Source: Chromohalobacter sp. 11-W (GTDB taxonomy: Bacteria > Pseudomonadota > Gammaproteobacteria > Pseudomonadales > Halomonadaceae). Taken from it: a DNA stretch of 64,000 nt. The stretch spans positions 124,001 to 188,000 of the forward strand of contig NZ_JARANZ010000005.1 in the NCBI RefSeq assembly GCF_029889905.1. Reading direction: 5' to 3'. Below the pieces are notes generated by a model that saw only the letters and a program-made list of their open reading frames with translations, ran no database searches and was not told the DNA's origin. This document shows, in pieces, positions 37,709 to 46,639 of the stretch; within the stretch, counting starts at the first letter, position 1; the number at the start of each line of letters is the position of its first letter. A program made the position numbers and the translations under genes.

Positions 37709-37749
37709 AATCGTCTCCTTGTCGTGCCGTTTGCCGTTGCCGGCTGGAT

Positions 37750-38805
37750 TCAATCTAGCCCGAGTATGCGGCGGTTAGCGGCCTGGTCGGAGCCGGCATC
37801 GGCGAAATCGTCGAAGGCCCGCTCGGTCACCTCGATAATGTGGTCGCGGATAAAAGCAGCCCCCTCGCGCGCCCCAACTTCCGGGTGTTTGAGGCAACAC
37901 TCCCACTCGAGCACGGCCCAACCGTCATAGTCGTGGGCAGCCATCCACGAGAAGATACGCTTGAAGTCTATCTGGCCGTCGCCAAGCGAGCGGAACCGAC
38001 CCGCGCGCTCGGTCCAGGACTGATAACCGGAATAGATTCCTTGCTTCGGGCTCGAATTGAATTCGGCGTCCTTGACGTGAAACATCTTGATCCGCTCTCG
38101 ATAGACGTCGAGAAAGCCCAGATAATCGAGCTGCTGCAGGATCAGATGGCTAGGGTCATAAAGAATGTGGCAGCGAGGATGGTGGCCGACGCGCTCCAGA
38201 AACATCTCGAATGTGATGCCATCGTGAAGGTCTTCGCCTGGGTGAATTTCGTAGCAAAGGTTTACCCCTGCCTCGTCAAAGGCATCCAGAATCGGACGCC
38301 AGCGCCGTGCCAATTCATCGAAGGCGGTCTCGATCAGGCCAGCCGGCCGCTGTGGCCAAGGATAAAGAAACGGCCAGGCCAATGATCCAGAGAAGGTGGC
38401 GTGATCCGTCAGCCCGAGATTTCGGGAAGCCTTGGCCGCCAAGTGCAATTGCTCTACCGCCCAGGCCTGGCGAGCAGAAGGATTGCCCTGCACCTCGGGT
38501 GCCGCGAAGCCATCGAAGACTTCGTCATAAACGGGGTGTACCGCCACGAGCTGCCCCTGTAGGTGTGTCGAGAGCTCGGTCAATTTCACCCCATTATCGG
38601 CCAGGGTCCCCTTGAGTTCATCGCAATAATCCTGGCTTTCTGCCGCTTGCTTCAAGTCAATCAGGCGGGTATCCCAACTGGGAATCTGTACGCCTGTGTA
38701 GCCCAGCCCCGACGCCCAGGCAGCAATGGTATCGAGGCGATTAAAAGGGGCATCGTCACCCGCGAACTGAGCGAGAAAGATAGCCGGTCCCTTGATGGTC
38801 TTCAT
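37750..38805 (-). CDS. Sugar phosphate isomerase/epimerase (xylose isomerase-like TIM barrel)
   Basis: A 351-residue AP-endonuclease-2-fold protein. AAWASGLGYTGVQIPSWD opens the barrel; LCYEIHPGEDL, CHILYDPSHLILQQLDYLGFL and MFHVKDAEFN supply metal ligands (Glu, Asp, His), and AVLEWECCLKHPEVGAREGA the last one. The start at 38805 follows a CAAGGAG site. Pairing with a Gfo/Idh/MocA enzyme is typical of pathways in which a sugar is oxidised and then isomerised, as in inositol or 3-keto-sugar catabolism. The exact reaction cannot be assigned. Confidence 0.88.
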   Translation of the reverse strand: MKTIKGPAIFLAQFAGDDAPFNRLDTIAAWASGLGYTGVQIPSWDTRLIDLKQAAESQDYCDELKGTLADNGVKLTELSTHLQGQLVAVHPVYDEVFDGFAAPEVQGNPSARQAWAVEQLHLAAKASRNLGLTDHATFSGSLAWPFLYPWPQRPAGLIETAFDELARRWRPILDAFDEAGVNLCYEIHPGEDLHDGITFEMFLERVGHHPRCHILYDPSHLILQQLDYLGFLDVYRERIKMFHVKDAEFNSSPKQGIYSGYQSWTERAGRFRSLGDGQIDFKRIFSWMAAHDYDGWAVLEWECCLKHPEVGAREGAAFIRDHIIEVTERAFDDFADAGSDQAANRRILGLD

Positions 38806-38872
38806 GGCGCGCGCTCCTTGTTCTCTGTGTGTCGCAACGGCACGGGCCCGCTTGGGCCCGTGCGGAGGCATG

Positions 38873-39826
38873 TCAGAAGGGGGAGTCGGGATGGTAATAC
38901 TGCTCCGCGTTATCCTGGGTGATAAGCGGCGAAGCCAGGATGTATTCGCCAAGCACCGGCCCATTGGACATGAAGTGCTGGACTGTCAGGTCCATTGCCG
39001 TTGCGATCATCGCCGGCGGATAAAGCACATCTACCGGTACCAGATCATCACCTTCCATGACTCGCTTGATGATGTCCTTCATGCCGGCCCCGCCGACGAT
39101 GAACAGTTCATCTTCACGCTCGGCCTGCCGGACGGCCTCGATAACACCCAGTGCGGTATCGTCATCCTGGGCCCACACAGCATCGATATCATCGAAGCGG
39201 GAGAGGAAGTCCTGCATTACTTCGAAGCCATCGTCACGGTTCCAATTGGCGTGTTGCATGTCGAGAATCTCGATATTCGAGCCTTCAAGTGCGGACTGGA
39301 ATCCCTCGACACGCTGGTCATCGACCACCGTCGGAAGCCCGCGCAGTACGACAATCTTGCCTTCGTCTTCGAGCCGCTCACGAATATACTTTCCCGAGAC
39401 GCGCCCCATCTCCTGGTTGTTGCCCGCAACGTAAAGATCTTGGATGCCATCCTCGGTAAGCCCACGGTCGACCACGGTGACGAACACCCCTTCCTGCTTC
39501 ACCCGGCGGACCGGATCGGTCAGCGGCCCGGATTCGAACGGCAATACCACTAGAGCATCGATGTGGCGCAGCGACACTAGATCCTCAAGATCGTTGGCCT
39601 GTTCCCCGGGGTTGCTGGCAGTGGCTATAGTGATCGAGACGTTAGGGTAGAGCTTCTCCAAGCGTTTCTTGGCCTCTTCGGCATGGAAGTTAAGGCCGCC
39701 GGCCCAGCCATGCGTGGCAGATGGAATCGAGACGCCGATGGTGTAATCCTCCGCCGACGCGGTTGCCGGTACGCCCAGCACGGCAGCGGTGGCAAATGCA
39801 GCAAGTGTTGTCTTTAGGGTTGGCAT
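38873..39826 (-). CDS. Periplasmic sugar-binding protein (RbsB/ribose type)
   Basis: A 317-residue binding protein with a signal peptide (MPTLKTTLAAFATAAVLGVP, cleavage after ATASA near 25). DYTIGVSIPSATHGWAGGLN is the type-1 periplasmic-binding start; DALVVLPFESGPLTDPVRRV, AGNNQEMGRVSGKYI and DAVWAQDDDTALGVIEAV are the other conserved blocks of the RbsB family. It follows the permease gene by about 70 bases, as the substrate-recognition part of the importer. Confidence 0.9.
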   Translation of the reverse strand: MPTLKTTLAAFATAAVLGVPATASAEDYTIGVSIPSATHGWAGGLNFHAEEAKKRLEKLYPNVSITIATASNPGEQANDLEDLVSLRHIDALVVLPFESGPLTDPVRRVKQEGVFVTVVDRGLTEDGIQDLYVAGNNQEMGRVSGKYIRERLEDEGKIVVLRGLPTVVDDQRVEGFQSALEGSNIEILDMQHANWNRDDGFEVMQDFLSRFDDIDAVWAQDDDTALGVIEAVRQAEREDELFIVGGAGMKDIIKRVMEGDDLVPVDVLYPPAMIATAMDLTVQHFMSNGPVLGEYILASPLITQDNAEQYYHPDSPF

Positions 39827-39896
39827 GGTCACGCTCCTCTCGGCTTGCGTTGTTATCTTGTTTGCGCTTTCTGCTTTCTGGCTTCGGTGATGGCGT

Positions 39897-40913
39897 TCAG
39901 ACGTTGTTCTTTTTCCATGATGCGCGCTGCAGATACACCGCAACGATGATGATGATTCCCTGCACGGTGCCGTTGAGGTAGTTGGAGATGGCATCCGTGA
40001 GATTGAGGATGTTGCCTATCATGGTCAGCATGATCGCCCCGACCACGGTGCCCCAGATGCGCCCATGACCGCCCTTGAGTACGGTGCCGCCGATGATCAC
40101 CGCGGCAATCGCTTCGAGCTCCCAAAGTACACCGGTAGCCGCTGAGGCCGAGCCCAGGCGCGGCACATAAATGATGGTGGCCAGTGAAACGCAGACGCCC
40201 TGCAATACGTAGGTCAGCGTCTTGACCCGGTCGACGTGGATTGCGCTGTACTCGGCGACCTTTTCGTTGGAGCCAATGGCAAAGCAGTAGCGGCCGAAGC
40301 GGGTGTAGTTGAGCAGGACGTAGCCGACCAGGGCGACCAGCAGGAAAACCCAGACCGGGATCGGGATACCCAGAAGGCTCTCGTAGTAGACCGGGCGATA
40401 GACGTCGCGAACGTTCCAGTCCAGCGTCAGGGTGCCGCCATCGGCCAGGTAGGTCACCAGCGAACGATAGATGCCCATGGTGCCGAGCGTGACGATGAAG
40501 GCTTCGATCTTGCCCTTGGTGGTCACGACACCGTTGATGAAGCCTGCCCCCATTCCCAGGATAAGCGATGCCCCGATGCCGAACAGCACGGTCGTTATTC
40601 CGACGCCGAACTGCTCGACTAAACCATTCATGAGGATGATCATCACCCCAGCGATGAAGGCCGCCATTGAACCAACGGACAGGTCCAATCCCCCTGCCGT
40701 GATCACGAACGTCGCGCCTACAGCGATGATGCCGATGAACGCGCTGCGGGTAAGCATGTTCGAGAGATTGTCGGCCCCCAGAAAAGCAGGGTTGATGAGC
40801 ACACCGAGAATGGCCAGTGCAACCAGGGCGATGAAAGGCCCCCAGGTCTTGATATCAAAACGAAAGACATTGCGCTTCATGGGTTTATTATTGTCAGGCA
40901 CGACGATGCTCAT
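39897..40913 (-). CDS. Sugar ABC transporter permease (RbsC type)
   Basis: A 338-residue inner-membrane permease with roughly eight to ten hydrophobic segments. [13 protein letters not shown]-type [43 protein letters not shown] and [20 protein letters not shown] are the signature blocks of the ribose/sugar permease family. Its start overlaps the 3' end of the ATPase gene by 20 bases, showing tight coupling. Confidence 0.92.
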   Translation of the reverse strand: MSIVVPDNNKPMKRNVFRFDIKTWGPFIALVALAILGVLINPAFLGADNLSNMLTRSAFIGIIAVGATFVITAGGLDLSVGSMAAFIAGVMIILMNGLVEQFGVGITTVLFGIGASLILGMGAGFINGVVTTKGKIEAFIVTLGTMGIYRSLVTYLADGGTLTLDWNVRDVYRPVYYESLLGIPIPVWVFLLVALVGYVLLNYTRFGRYCFAIGSNEKVAEYSAIHVDRVKTLTYVLQGVCVSLATIIYVPRLGSASAATGVLWELEAIAAVIIGGTVLKGGHGRIWGTVVGAIMLTMIGNILNLTDAISNYLNGTVQGIIIIVAVYLQRASWKKNNV

Positions 40914-42423
40914 TCCCCCCTACCCCCTTGATCCCGGATGCGTACTGCATGATTTCCTGTTCATTGACTTCGTCTCCCTCGAGCACACCGGTCAGCACCC
41001 CGGCGCACATCACTGCCACACGATGTGAGAGTCCAATGAGTTCGGACATTTCGGAAGAAATGAGAATGACCGAACACCCCGACTCGGTCAGGTCGCGTAT
41101 GAAGCGATAGATTTCCTGTTTTGTCCCCACATCTATGCCTCGGGTGGGCTCGTTGATGATCACTATCTCGGGATCGATAGACATGACTTTAGCCAGCAAC
41201 AACTTCTGCTGGTTACCGCCGGAGAGCTCACCAGCGGTGCTTACATCGGTACGCAGCCGAATATCGAAGCGCTTCGCCGCCTCGGCATAGGCTTGTGCCT
41301 CGCGCTGACGGCTGATCAGAGGATGACAGTAGGCGCGCAGGTTGAGCAGCGTCAGGTTGGGTCGCAGTCCCATGTTGAGGACCAGCCCTTTGCCCTTGCG
41401 GTCTTCGGTCAAGTAGGCGATACGATAACGTACCGCGTCGCGCAAGTGCCTGAAGGAGACGGACTTGCCGTTGCGTAGCACCTCTCCCGCACGCCGCTGA
41501 CGCAACCCTAGGATCGCCTCGCATAGGGCCGTTCGCCCCGCGCCGACCACACCACCGAACCCCAGGACCTCGCCCCTGCGCAAGGTAAAGCTGGCCAAGC
41601 GCACGGCGCCTGGCACCTCGATATTGCGCGCTTCAAGCACTATCGGAGCATCTGATGCAACGCTGCTGCGGGCTGGGTACATCTCGTTGATTTCGCGCCC
41701 GACCATCAGCCTGGCCAGGTCTTCCTTGCTGCGGCCCTCGGCAAGCCCCGTGTCGATCAAATGTCCGTCGCGCAGCACCGTGACCCGGTCGGCGATCTGC
41801 TCGATTTCGCGAAGCTTGTGGGAGATATACAGGATCGCCACCCCCTTCTTTCGCAATCGCGATACCAGGGAAAACAGAATCTGCACCTCACGCTCGGTCA
41901 GCGACGCAGTCGGCTCATCCATGATCAGGACCCGCACATCTCGCGTGACGGCCTTGGCGATCTCCACCATCTGCTGGTCGGATGTACTCAGGTCCTTGAC
42001 CCGCGTTGCTGGGTCAATATCGGTCTCGAGTTCGACGAGTGCCTCACGGCACCGTGCACGCATGGCCCGGCGATCCAGGAACAGCCCTCGGCGAAGCTCG
42101 CGGCCTAAGAAAATGTTTTCCTCGACGGTCAGTTGCTCGGCAAGCGCCAATTCCTGGTGAATCATCACCACGCCATCCGTCTCGGCCTCACCACTCGAGC
42201 GAAAGCGGCGGGGTTCGCCCGACACTTTTATCTCGCCAGATGACGGAGGCAAATATCCCGACAGAATACGCACCAGCGTCGACTTACCGGCTCCATTCTC
42301 GCCAAGAAGAGCATGTACCTCTCCGGCATGAAGCGTCAGGTCGACGTCGAACAACACCTGATTGCCACCAAAAGAGCGGGAAATTCGATGCCCTTGAAGA
42401 CGAATCGGGGGCGCGCTCATCAT
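40894..42423 (-). CDS. Sugar ABC transporter ATPase with two ATP-binding domains (RbsA type)
   Basis: A 509-residue double ATPase. The first domain has Walker [10 protein letters not shown], signature [14 protein letters not shown] and Walker [12 protein letters not shown]. The second has the degenerate P-loop [13 protein letters not shown] and signature [14 protein letters not shown] typical of the family. I take the ATG at 42423 (or the next codon). This start overlaps the stop of an SDR remnant, which suggests that the importer was once translated behind an intact dehydrogenase gene. The order ATPase-permease-binding protein-isomerase-oxidoreductase forms one operon; no regulator is included. 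Confidence 0.92.
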   Translation of the reverse strand: MMSAPPIRLQGHRISRSFGGNQVLFDVDLTLHAGEVHALLGENGAGKSTLVRILSGYLPPSSGEIKVSGEPRRFRSSGEAETDGVVMIHQELALAEQLTVEENIFLGRELRRGLFLDRRAMRARCREALVELETDIDPATRVKDLSTSDQQMVEIAKAVTRDVRVLIMDEPTASLTEREVQILFSLVSRLRKKGVAILYISHKLREIEQIADRVTVLRDGHLIDTGLAEGRSKEDLARLMVGREINEMYPARSSVASDAPIVLEARNIEVPGAVRLASFTLRRGEVLGFGGVVGAGRTALCEAILGLRQRRAGEVLRNGKSVSFRHLRDAVRYRIAYLTEDRKGKGLVLNMGLRPNLTLLNLRAYCHPLISRQREAQAYAEAAKRFDIRLRTDVSTAGELSGGNQQKLLLAKVMSIDPEIVIINEPTRGIDVGTKQEIYRFIRDLTESGCSVILISSEMSELIGLSHRVAVMCAGVLTGVLEGDEVNEQEIMQYASGIKGVGGNEHRRA

Positions 42424-42521
42424 CCGTACCACCCCCTATCGAAGGGAAATCCCTGGCTGGTCAATTGGTCGTTGTCGTCGGCAGCGAGGAGCAGTGCGCT
42501 CGGCGCCACATACTCAGGCGT
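42420..42521 (-). pseudogene. C-terminal remnant of a short-chain dehydrogenase (SDR)
   Basis: The last 33 codons of an open frame read TPEYVAPSALLLAADDNDQL and TSQGFPFDRGW, the closing block of SDR enzymes (TPEDVA...LFLASDD...TGQ...VDGGW). The cofactor-binding and catalytic parts are absent. The stop overlaps the ATG of the importer ATPase. Immediately upstream, in another frame from an ATG at 42631, a signal-peptide-like start (MLWKLPCSRLFWVVLLAALP) is readable for 35 codons, so a deletion may have joined two genes here. Confidence 0.65.
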
Positions 42522-43033
42522 CAGGTACACCTTGGGACACCGCGTAACACGGCCCAAGAGAGCACCGGTAACGGCAGGGCGGCAAGCAAGACCACCCAGA
42601 ACAATCGTGAACAAGGCAGTTTCCAAAGCATGGCGTCACCAAAAAGTTTGTCGTTGTAAGGCCGAGCACGCTTTTAATTTAGACGACAAACTAAATCCCT
42701 AGCCATGCAACTTAGGTCCCAGATAAAAGCCATTTATTTTTTTATGCGCACAAAGATATAGAGCCAGGTATAGGAACAAAAACGACCCAAAACACTGATG
42801 CAGCTCAACTTATGTGCGGCTTTCATCATCTGTGCAAAGATTTCGGTCGATTATATTCAGGGAGCAGTAGGCGATTTTTGTAGTCAGATACAAAAAATTG
42901 AGTTGTATACGCTGGACACTCATGCCCATTCGTTTTCCAATCTATGTGTTTTCCTGGAGGGCAAGATCAAAAACGTGAGAGCGTCGTCTGATCAACCACG
43001 ATCCCAGGTCGGCGATTCCCTCAGGGACCCCAC
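42522..43033. other. 512-base region between the SDR remnant and the lipoprotein pseudogene
   Basis: It holds the deletion scar region, the inverted TTTGTCGT sites at 42644-42695, and an AT-rich stretch (42700-42960) where an 85-codon plus-strand frame is open but has no ribosome site or family features. No intact gene is supported. Confidence 0.45.
42644..42695 (-). promoter_or_regulatory. Inverted pair of TTTGTCGT operator-like sites before the sugar operon
   Basis: AGTTTGTCG (42645-42653) and CGACAAACT (42684-42692) are perfect inverted copies 30 bases apart; the right site sits in TTTAGACGACAAACTAAA, which has 5-bp TTTAG/CTAAA arms. They lie about 220 bases upstream of the importer ATPase start, in an AT-rich stretch suited to a promoter. 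They may bind the operon's repressor, which is not encoded nearby. Confidence 0.4.
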
Positions 43034-43385
43034 CACGCGATCGCAATATGCGTAGCGGGAATGATGTCGCTGTCTGGCTGCGCCAGTATCGTCGGTGACA
43101 AAGATCAGCAAGTCACGATCAACAGTACGCCATCGCAGGCAGGCCTCGTGATCACGGATGAGACCAACCAGGCAGTCTTTCAAGGTCAAACGCCGACCAC
43201 CGTCACGCTCAAAAAAGCGGATGACTCCTATTTCGGAGGCAAAGACTATAACGCCACTCTCAATAAAGATGGCTATGAGTCACGAGCTATTTCTATTCCA
43301 GCGTGAGGGCTCTCATGAGCTAAACTTGGTCCTTCTCAAGGACATTCCCGACAACTTGAGCGATGATATGCAGCTCGCGGCGTGA
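43034..43385 (+). pseudogene. Decayed PEGA-domain lipoprotein gene
   Basis: In one frame the signal end AIAICVAGMMSLSGCASIVG with a lipobox Cys is followed by QVTINSTPSQAGLVITDET and TPTTVTLKKADDSYFGGKDY, a PEGA-like lipoprotein, ending in a stop at 43306. The first codons are missing: there is no start codon between an upstream stop and the lipobox except ATG at 43061, which leaves no signal peptide. A second frame directly after carries ELNLVLLKDIPDNLSDDMQL, which looks like the natural C terminus; the membrane-like middle part expected in this family is absent. An N-terminal truncation plus an internal deletion with frameshift explains this. Confidence 0.62.
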
Positions 43386-43514
43386 AGAAATACGCGACGA
43401 TGCCCCCCGAATTCTGGCGCAGTCATCCTTGGAAGCCCCCATGGAAACCCAGACGTAGCCTTCTGCCAGTGCCGTACATATTTCTTACTAAAAAGTATCA
43501 AACCTTACGGATAC

Positions 43515-43548
43515 TCATTAAAAAAGCCGGCTCGCAATGAGCCGGCTT
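43515..43548. terminator. Intrinsic terminator of the porin gene
   Basis: AAGCCGGCTC (43524-43533) pairs with GAGCCGGCTT (43539-43548) around GCAAT; on the minus strand the stem is followed by TTTTTAATG. It lies about 40 bases beyond the porin stop. Confidence 0.9.
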
Positions 43549-43589
43549 CGTTTATGTGCGATCTTCAAGATCGCTGGGGCATCGACAGC

Positions 43590-44714
43590 TTAGAAGCTGT
43601 AGACAGCACCCACGGCAACGCCATCACTTTCATCGTTAGTACGGTCATACTTGGCGTACTCGACGAAGGTGTACATCGCCGGAGACAGGTTGTACGTAGC
43701 ACCCAACGAGAATTCGTTGAAGCTGTCGTCACCTTCGTAAGCACCAGTAGTACCGTTCACGCCACCGGGGTTAGCGACAGCAGCCACTTCTTCGTCGGCG
43801 TCGACGCGCTGATAGGCACCGTAGATATCGCCGAAGCCGTAGCCGTAGCGAGCGCCCAGGGCATAGCGCATGATGTCGCCATCGTCACCAGCGAACTCGA
43901 CGTCGGTGTTTTCCACCTTGGCGGAAACACGCAGCGCATCCATGGTGTACTGAGCGTTCACACCATAAGCTTCGGCAGAAATTTCATCACCGGTAGCGTC
44001 GTTACGCAGCTCGTAGTTATCCAGGCTGTCGTAGACACCCGCGACGGAGAACGCACCGGCGGTATACTTAACACCACCGAAGAAACCGGCATTGGAGCCT
44101 TGGTTTTCGTATCCGGCGACTTGACCATCACCACCGAACTCATCTTCCGCATCGCCTTTGTACTGCGCGCCAACGGCAAACTGCAGGCCAGCCAGTGAGG
44201 GCGAGACGTACTGAATCTTGTCGCCTTCACGGTCCGGGTCGGCGCCCAGGCCGTCGTCGCCGTAGATGTTGCCGAGATCGCTGGTGGAGTCAGAAACGTC
44301 GAAGTATTCGTTGTTGGTGATCGGGTCCTGGATCCAGTCGTCGATCAGCGGATCCCAGGAACCGACACGGGCATCACCGAAGTTGCCCTTCATGCCCAGG
44401 TAAGCTTGGTCGCCAGTGTCGATGCCACCACCGATTTTTTCTTCATCGGCGTTGTGCTCGAACTCGGCCTTGAAGTAGCCGGTCAAGCCCGGGTTAATGA
44501 TGTGCTGACCGGAGAAACCGACGGTAGAACCGTTGTCGAACAGATCATCTTCTGTATCACCATCAGCTTGGTCGATGGAGCGATAGGCAATCTGGATGTT
44601 GCCGTACAGGTCGAGTTGAGTGCCGTCTTGGTTATAGACAGTGGCAGCCTGTGCAATACCAGCGGAGGCGCCCAGGGCACCGGCAACGGCAGTCGCTAAG
44701 AGTGTCTTTTTCAT
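43590..44714 (-). CDS. Outer-membrane general porin
   Basis: A 374-residue trimeric-type porin. The signal peptide MKKTLLATAVAGALGASAGI ends at AQA near 23, and the mature protein starts ATVYNQDGTQLDLYGNIQIA, the first strand of Gram-negative porins. Strands alternate with acidic loops (for example QADGDTEDDLFDNG, AGDDGDI), as expected in a halophile's surface. It ends with GAVYSF, a terminal Phe. The start at 44714 has an AAGGAAC site. It is monocistronic with its own terminator; a candidate promoter is at 44862-44891. Confidence 0.95.
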   Translation of the reverse strand: MKKTLLATAVAGALGASAGIAQAATVYNQDGTQLDLYGNIQIAYRSIDQADGDTEDDLFDNGSTVGFSGQHIINPGLTGYFKAEFEHNADEEKIGGGIDTGDQAYLGMKGNFGDARVGSWDPLIDDWIQDPITNNEYFDVSDSTSDLGNIYGDDGLGADPDREGDKIQYVSPSLAGLQFAVGAQYKGDAEDEFGGDGQVAGYENQGSNAGFFGGVKYTAGAFSVAGVYDSLDNYELRNDATGDEISAEAYGVNAQYTMDALRVSAKVENTDVEFAGDDGDIMRYALGARYGYGFGDIYGAYQRVDADEEVAAVANPGGVNGTTGAYEGDDSFNEFSLGATYNLSPAMYTFVEYAKYDRTNDESDGVAVGAVYSF

Positions 44715-45189
44715 CGCGATAAGTTCCTTAACTAGCTTACTGTTCGATCGTGTCTGCAAATGCAGTCGGCTTTCGGCCCGGCTTGTTTATTCAACGGTCT
44801 GCTAAGCAACACCGCGACGAGTCCGTAAAGCCTTGTTGTTATCCAATGCTCGCAGGGAAACCATATACCGGTCTTTTGGAGAACGCAACAAGAAAAAAAC
44901 ACTGTTTTCCTTCCGCGCATCCTGACGATTCGGTCAAGACCATCTCCTCCGCGAGCCAGCCCTGAAAGGCCTGAAATCCACTTTACGCCGCCAATATGAC
45001 ATTGGCATGACGTCAGCGACGCGCTCATCTTTACGATTCAAGGCTCTCTCTGGCAAGGGGCAAATCGCCACAAAGGCAAGTTTTACTACAAAAGTCGCAT
45101 AACGCGGAGATAATCCCCACCCGACGCGGAAAAACATGGCATGAAAAAAGGGGCTTGCGCCCCTCTTTTTCAATACTTTCACCCGAATG
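44715..45189. other. 475-base intergenic region with porin promoter candidate
   Basis: No gene is supported. On the minus strand TTGTTG (44886-44891) and TATATG (44862-44867) are spaced by 18 bases, giving a candidate porin promoter with a leader of about 140 nt. The right end contains the terminator of the ProQ-like gene (45144-45170). The part between 44940 and 45140 shows nothing recognisable. Confidence 0.4.
45144..45170. terminator. Intrinsic terminator of the ProQ/FinO-domain gene
   Basis: AGGGGC (45149-45154) and GCCCCT (45159-45164) form a stem with loop TTGC; T-runs follow on both strands (TTTTTT on the minus strand), 19 bases past the gene. Confidence 0.85.
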
Positions 45190-45996
45190 TTAGCGGCCGT
45201 GCTTGGCGAGCAACTGACTCAACTTGCGCTCTAGCTGCTCGGATTCTTTGCGCTCGTGGTGCTGCTTCTGCTGTTTTTTCTGCTTTTTCGTGAGTTCATC
45301 GAGCTGCTTGCGGGCATGGCGCGCCTCGCCCTCGCTCACGGTGCCTGCCGCCTGGCCGTCGAGATCCACCCGCACCACATCGGCGCGTACCGCCTTGAGG
45401 TAGCGTGGCAAGTGCACGTAGCACGCCAGAGCGCGACGCACAAGTTTCTCCGGCCAAGGCTCGCGCGCCACCAGATCGAGATGAATGCCCGTCTTGAGCG
45501 GCTGAGTATGGCCCTTGAAGAAGGTTTCCGGATAGCGCTGGTACCACTGCGCCAGCAACGATTGGGGAGAAGGCGGCTCATGTTCCGCGCCCAGCGCCAG
45601 GTTTACCTGCGGAGCTTCACTTTCAGCGTGGCTAGCGCTTCTGCTTTGATCTTCCGACGGCGAGTCAGAGGCGGAGGAGGCATGATCTTCGGTGGCTTCT
45701 CCCGCTGACCGACGCGGACCACGAAACGCGATGGGCCCTAGCCCTCTTGCTTTCGCACCAGCGTCGGGCAACTCCGCCTGGGTGGCGGGCGTCTCGGTAT
45801 CGTCGGGTTCCAACTCGGCAAGCGCCAGGAGGCGCTCACGCAGGGCACGGTTTTCCGACTCGAGCGCCGAGACCTGCCCACGAGCGGCCTCGAGGTTGGC
45901 CCGACAGGCCTCGGCTTGATGTTCCAATGCCCTGAACAGGGCGTCTGCTTGGTCGGTCAGCAAGGCGTGCACTCCCTGATTGCCTTGAACAAACAC
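45190..45996 (-). CDS. ProQ/FinO-domain RNA-binding protein
   Basis: A 268-residue protein from a GTG with a GAGG site just upstream. Residues about 20-65 form a coiled coil; a low-complexity acidic linker follows. Residues about 140-235 are a ProQ/FinO domain: LLAQWYQRYPETFFKGHTQP, LKTGIHLDLVAREPWP, VRRALACYVHLPRYLKAVR, and EGEARHARKQLDEL. A Lys/Gln-rich basic tail (KKQKKQQKQHHERK) may add RNA contacts. FinO-domain proteins are RNA chaperones for small RNAs and 3' ends. The domain order with an N-terminal coiled coil differs from E. coli ProQ, so I do not give a symbol. Confidence 0.85.
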   Translation of the reverse strand: MFVQGNQGVHALLTDQADALFRALEHQAEACRANLEAARGQVSALESENRALRERLLALAELEPDDTETPATQAELPDAGAKARGLGPIAFRGPRRSAGEATEDHASSASDSPSEDQSRSASHAESEAPQVNLALGAEHEPPSPQSLLAQWYQRYPETFFKGHTQPLKTGIHLDLVAREPWPEKLVRRALACYVHLPRYLKAVRADVVRVDLDGQAAGTVSEGEARHARKQLDELTKKQKKQQKQHHERKESEQLERKLSQLLAKHGR

Positions 45997-46102
45997 TGGG
46001 CCTCGAAGCGTCTGCGTAGTGATTTAACACCGATACGGCAGACAGGCCCGGCCCATGCGGGCTACCGGGTAAGTCTGTGCCAGCTTCGCCGCGCTGGCAA
46101 CC

Positions 46103-46639
46103 TCATCGCCGTTCGTAATGCACGAAGGCGTAGTCGGGCTTGCCGTCGCCGCCCTGCCCCGGCACGCGCTGGGTTTCCTGCCAATGCGCCGTGTCGAACG
46201 CGGGAAACCAGGCGTCGCCTTGCACGGATACATCGACCTCGGTCAGGTAAAGTCGCGTCGCGCAGGGCAAAGCTGCAGTGAAGATTTCGCCACCGCCGAT
46301 CACGCAGATATCCTCGACGCCCTCGATGATGGCCTGGCTATCGGCCATTTCGAGAGCACTGGCCAGATCATGACAAACGCTGATTCCGTCATGGGAATAG
46401 CCACGATCACGCGTGACAACGATATTGAGCCGTCCGGGAAGCGGCCTGCCGATGGATTCGAACGTCTTGCGCCCCATGACCAGCGGTTTGTTCATGGTCA
46501 CGGCCTTGAAGAACTTGAGGTCTTCCGGCAGATGCCACGGCAGTTTGTTATCGACGCCGATGACACGTTCGCGCGACATCGCTGCCACCAGTGCAATGGG
46601 CACCACCGTATCGACACAGGCGTTCGTGGGCTCGCTCAT
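46103..46639 (-). CDS. folA: Dihydrofolate reductase
   Basis: A 178-residue enzyme that regenerates tetrahydrofolate with [25 protein letters not shown] and [14 protein letters not shown] cover the active site with Asp at the E. coli Asp27 place; [17 protein letters not shown] and [13 protein letters not shown] are the cofactor-binding blocks. Its ATG overlaps the thyA stop (ATGA), so it is co-translated; ThyA produces the dihydrofolate that this enzyme reduces. Confidence 0.97.
   Translation of the reverse strand: MSEPTNACVDTVVPIALVAAMSRERVIGVDNKLPWHLPEDLKFFKAVTMNKPLVMGRKTFESIGRPLPGRLNIVVTRDRGYSHDGISVCHDLASALEMADSQAIIEGVEDICVIGGGEIFTAALPCATRLYLTEVDVSVQGDAWFPAFDTAHWQETQRVPGQGGDGKPDYAFVHYERR

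Noticed and set aside
39853-39918. A 21-codon frame ([21 protein letters not shown]) between permease and binding protein
   Set aside because: Overlaps the permease 3' end and has no clear ribosome site; too short to support.
42798-43055. An 85-codon plus-strand frame in the AT-rich gap
   Set aside because: No ribosome site or conserved motif, and its end runs across the truncated lipoprotein start.
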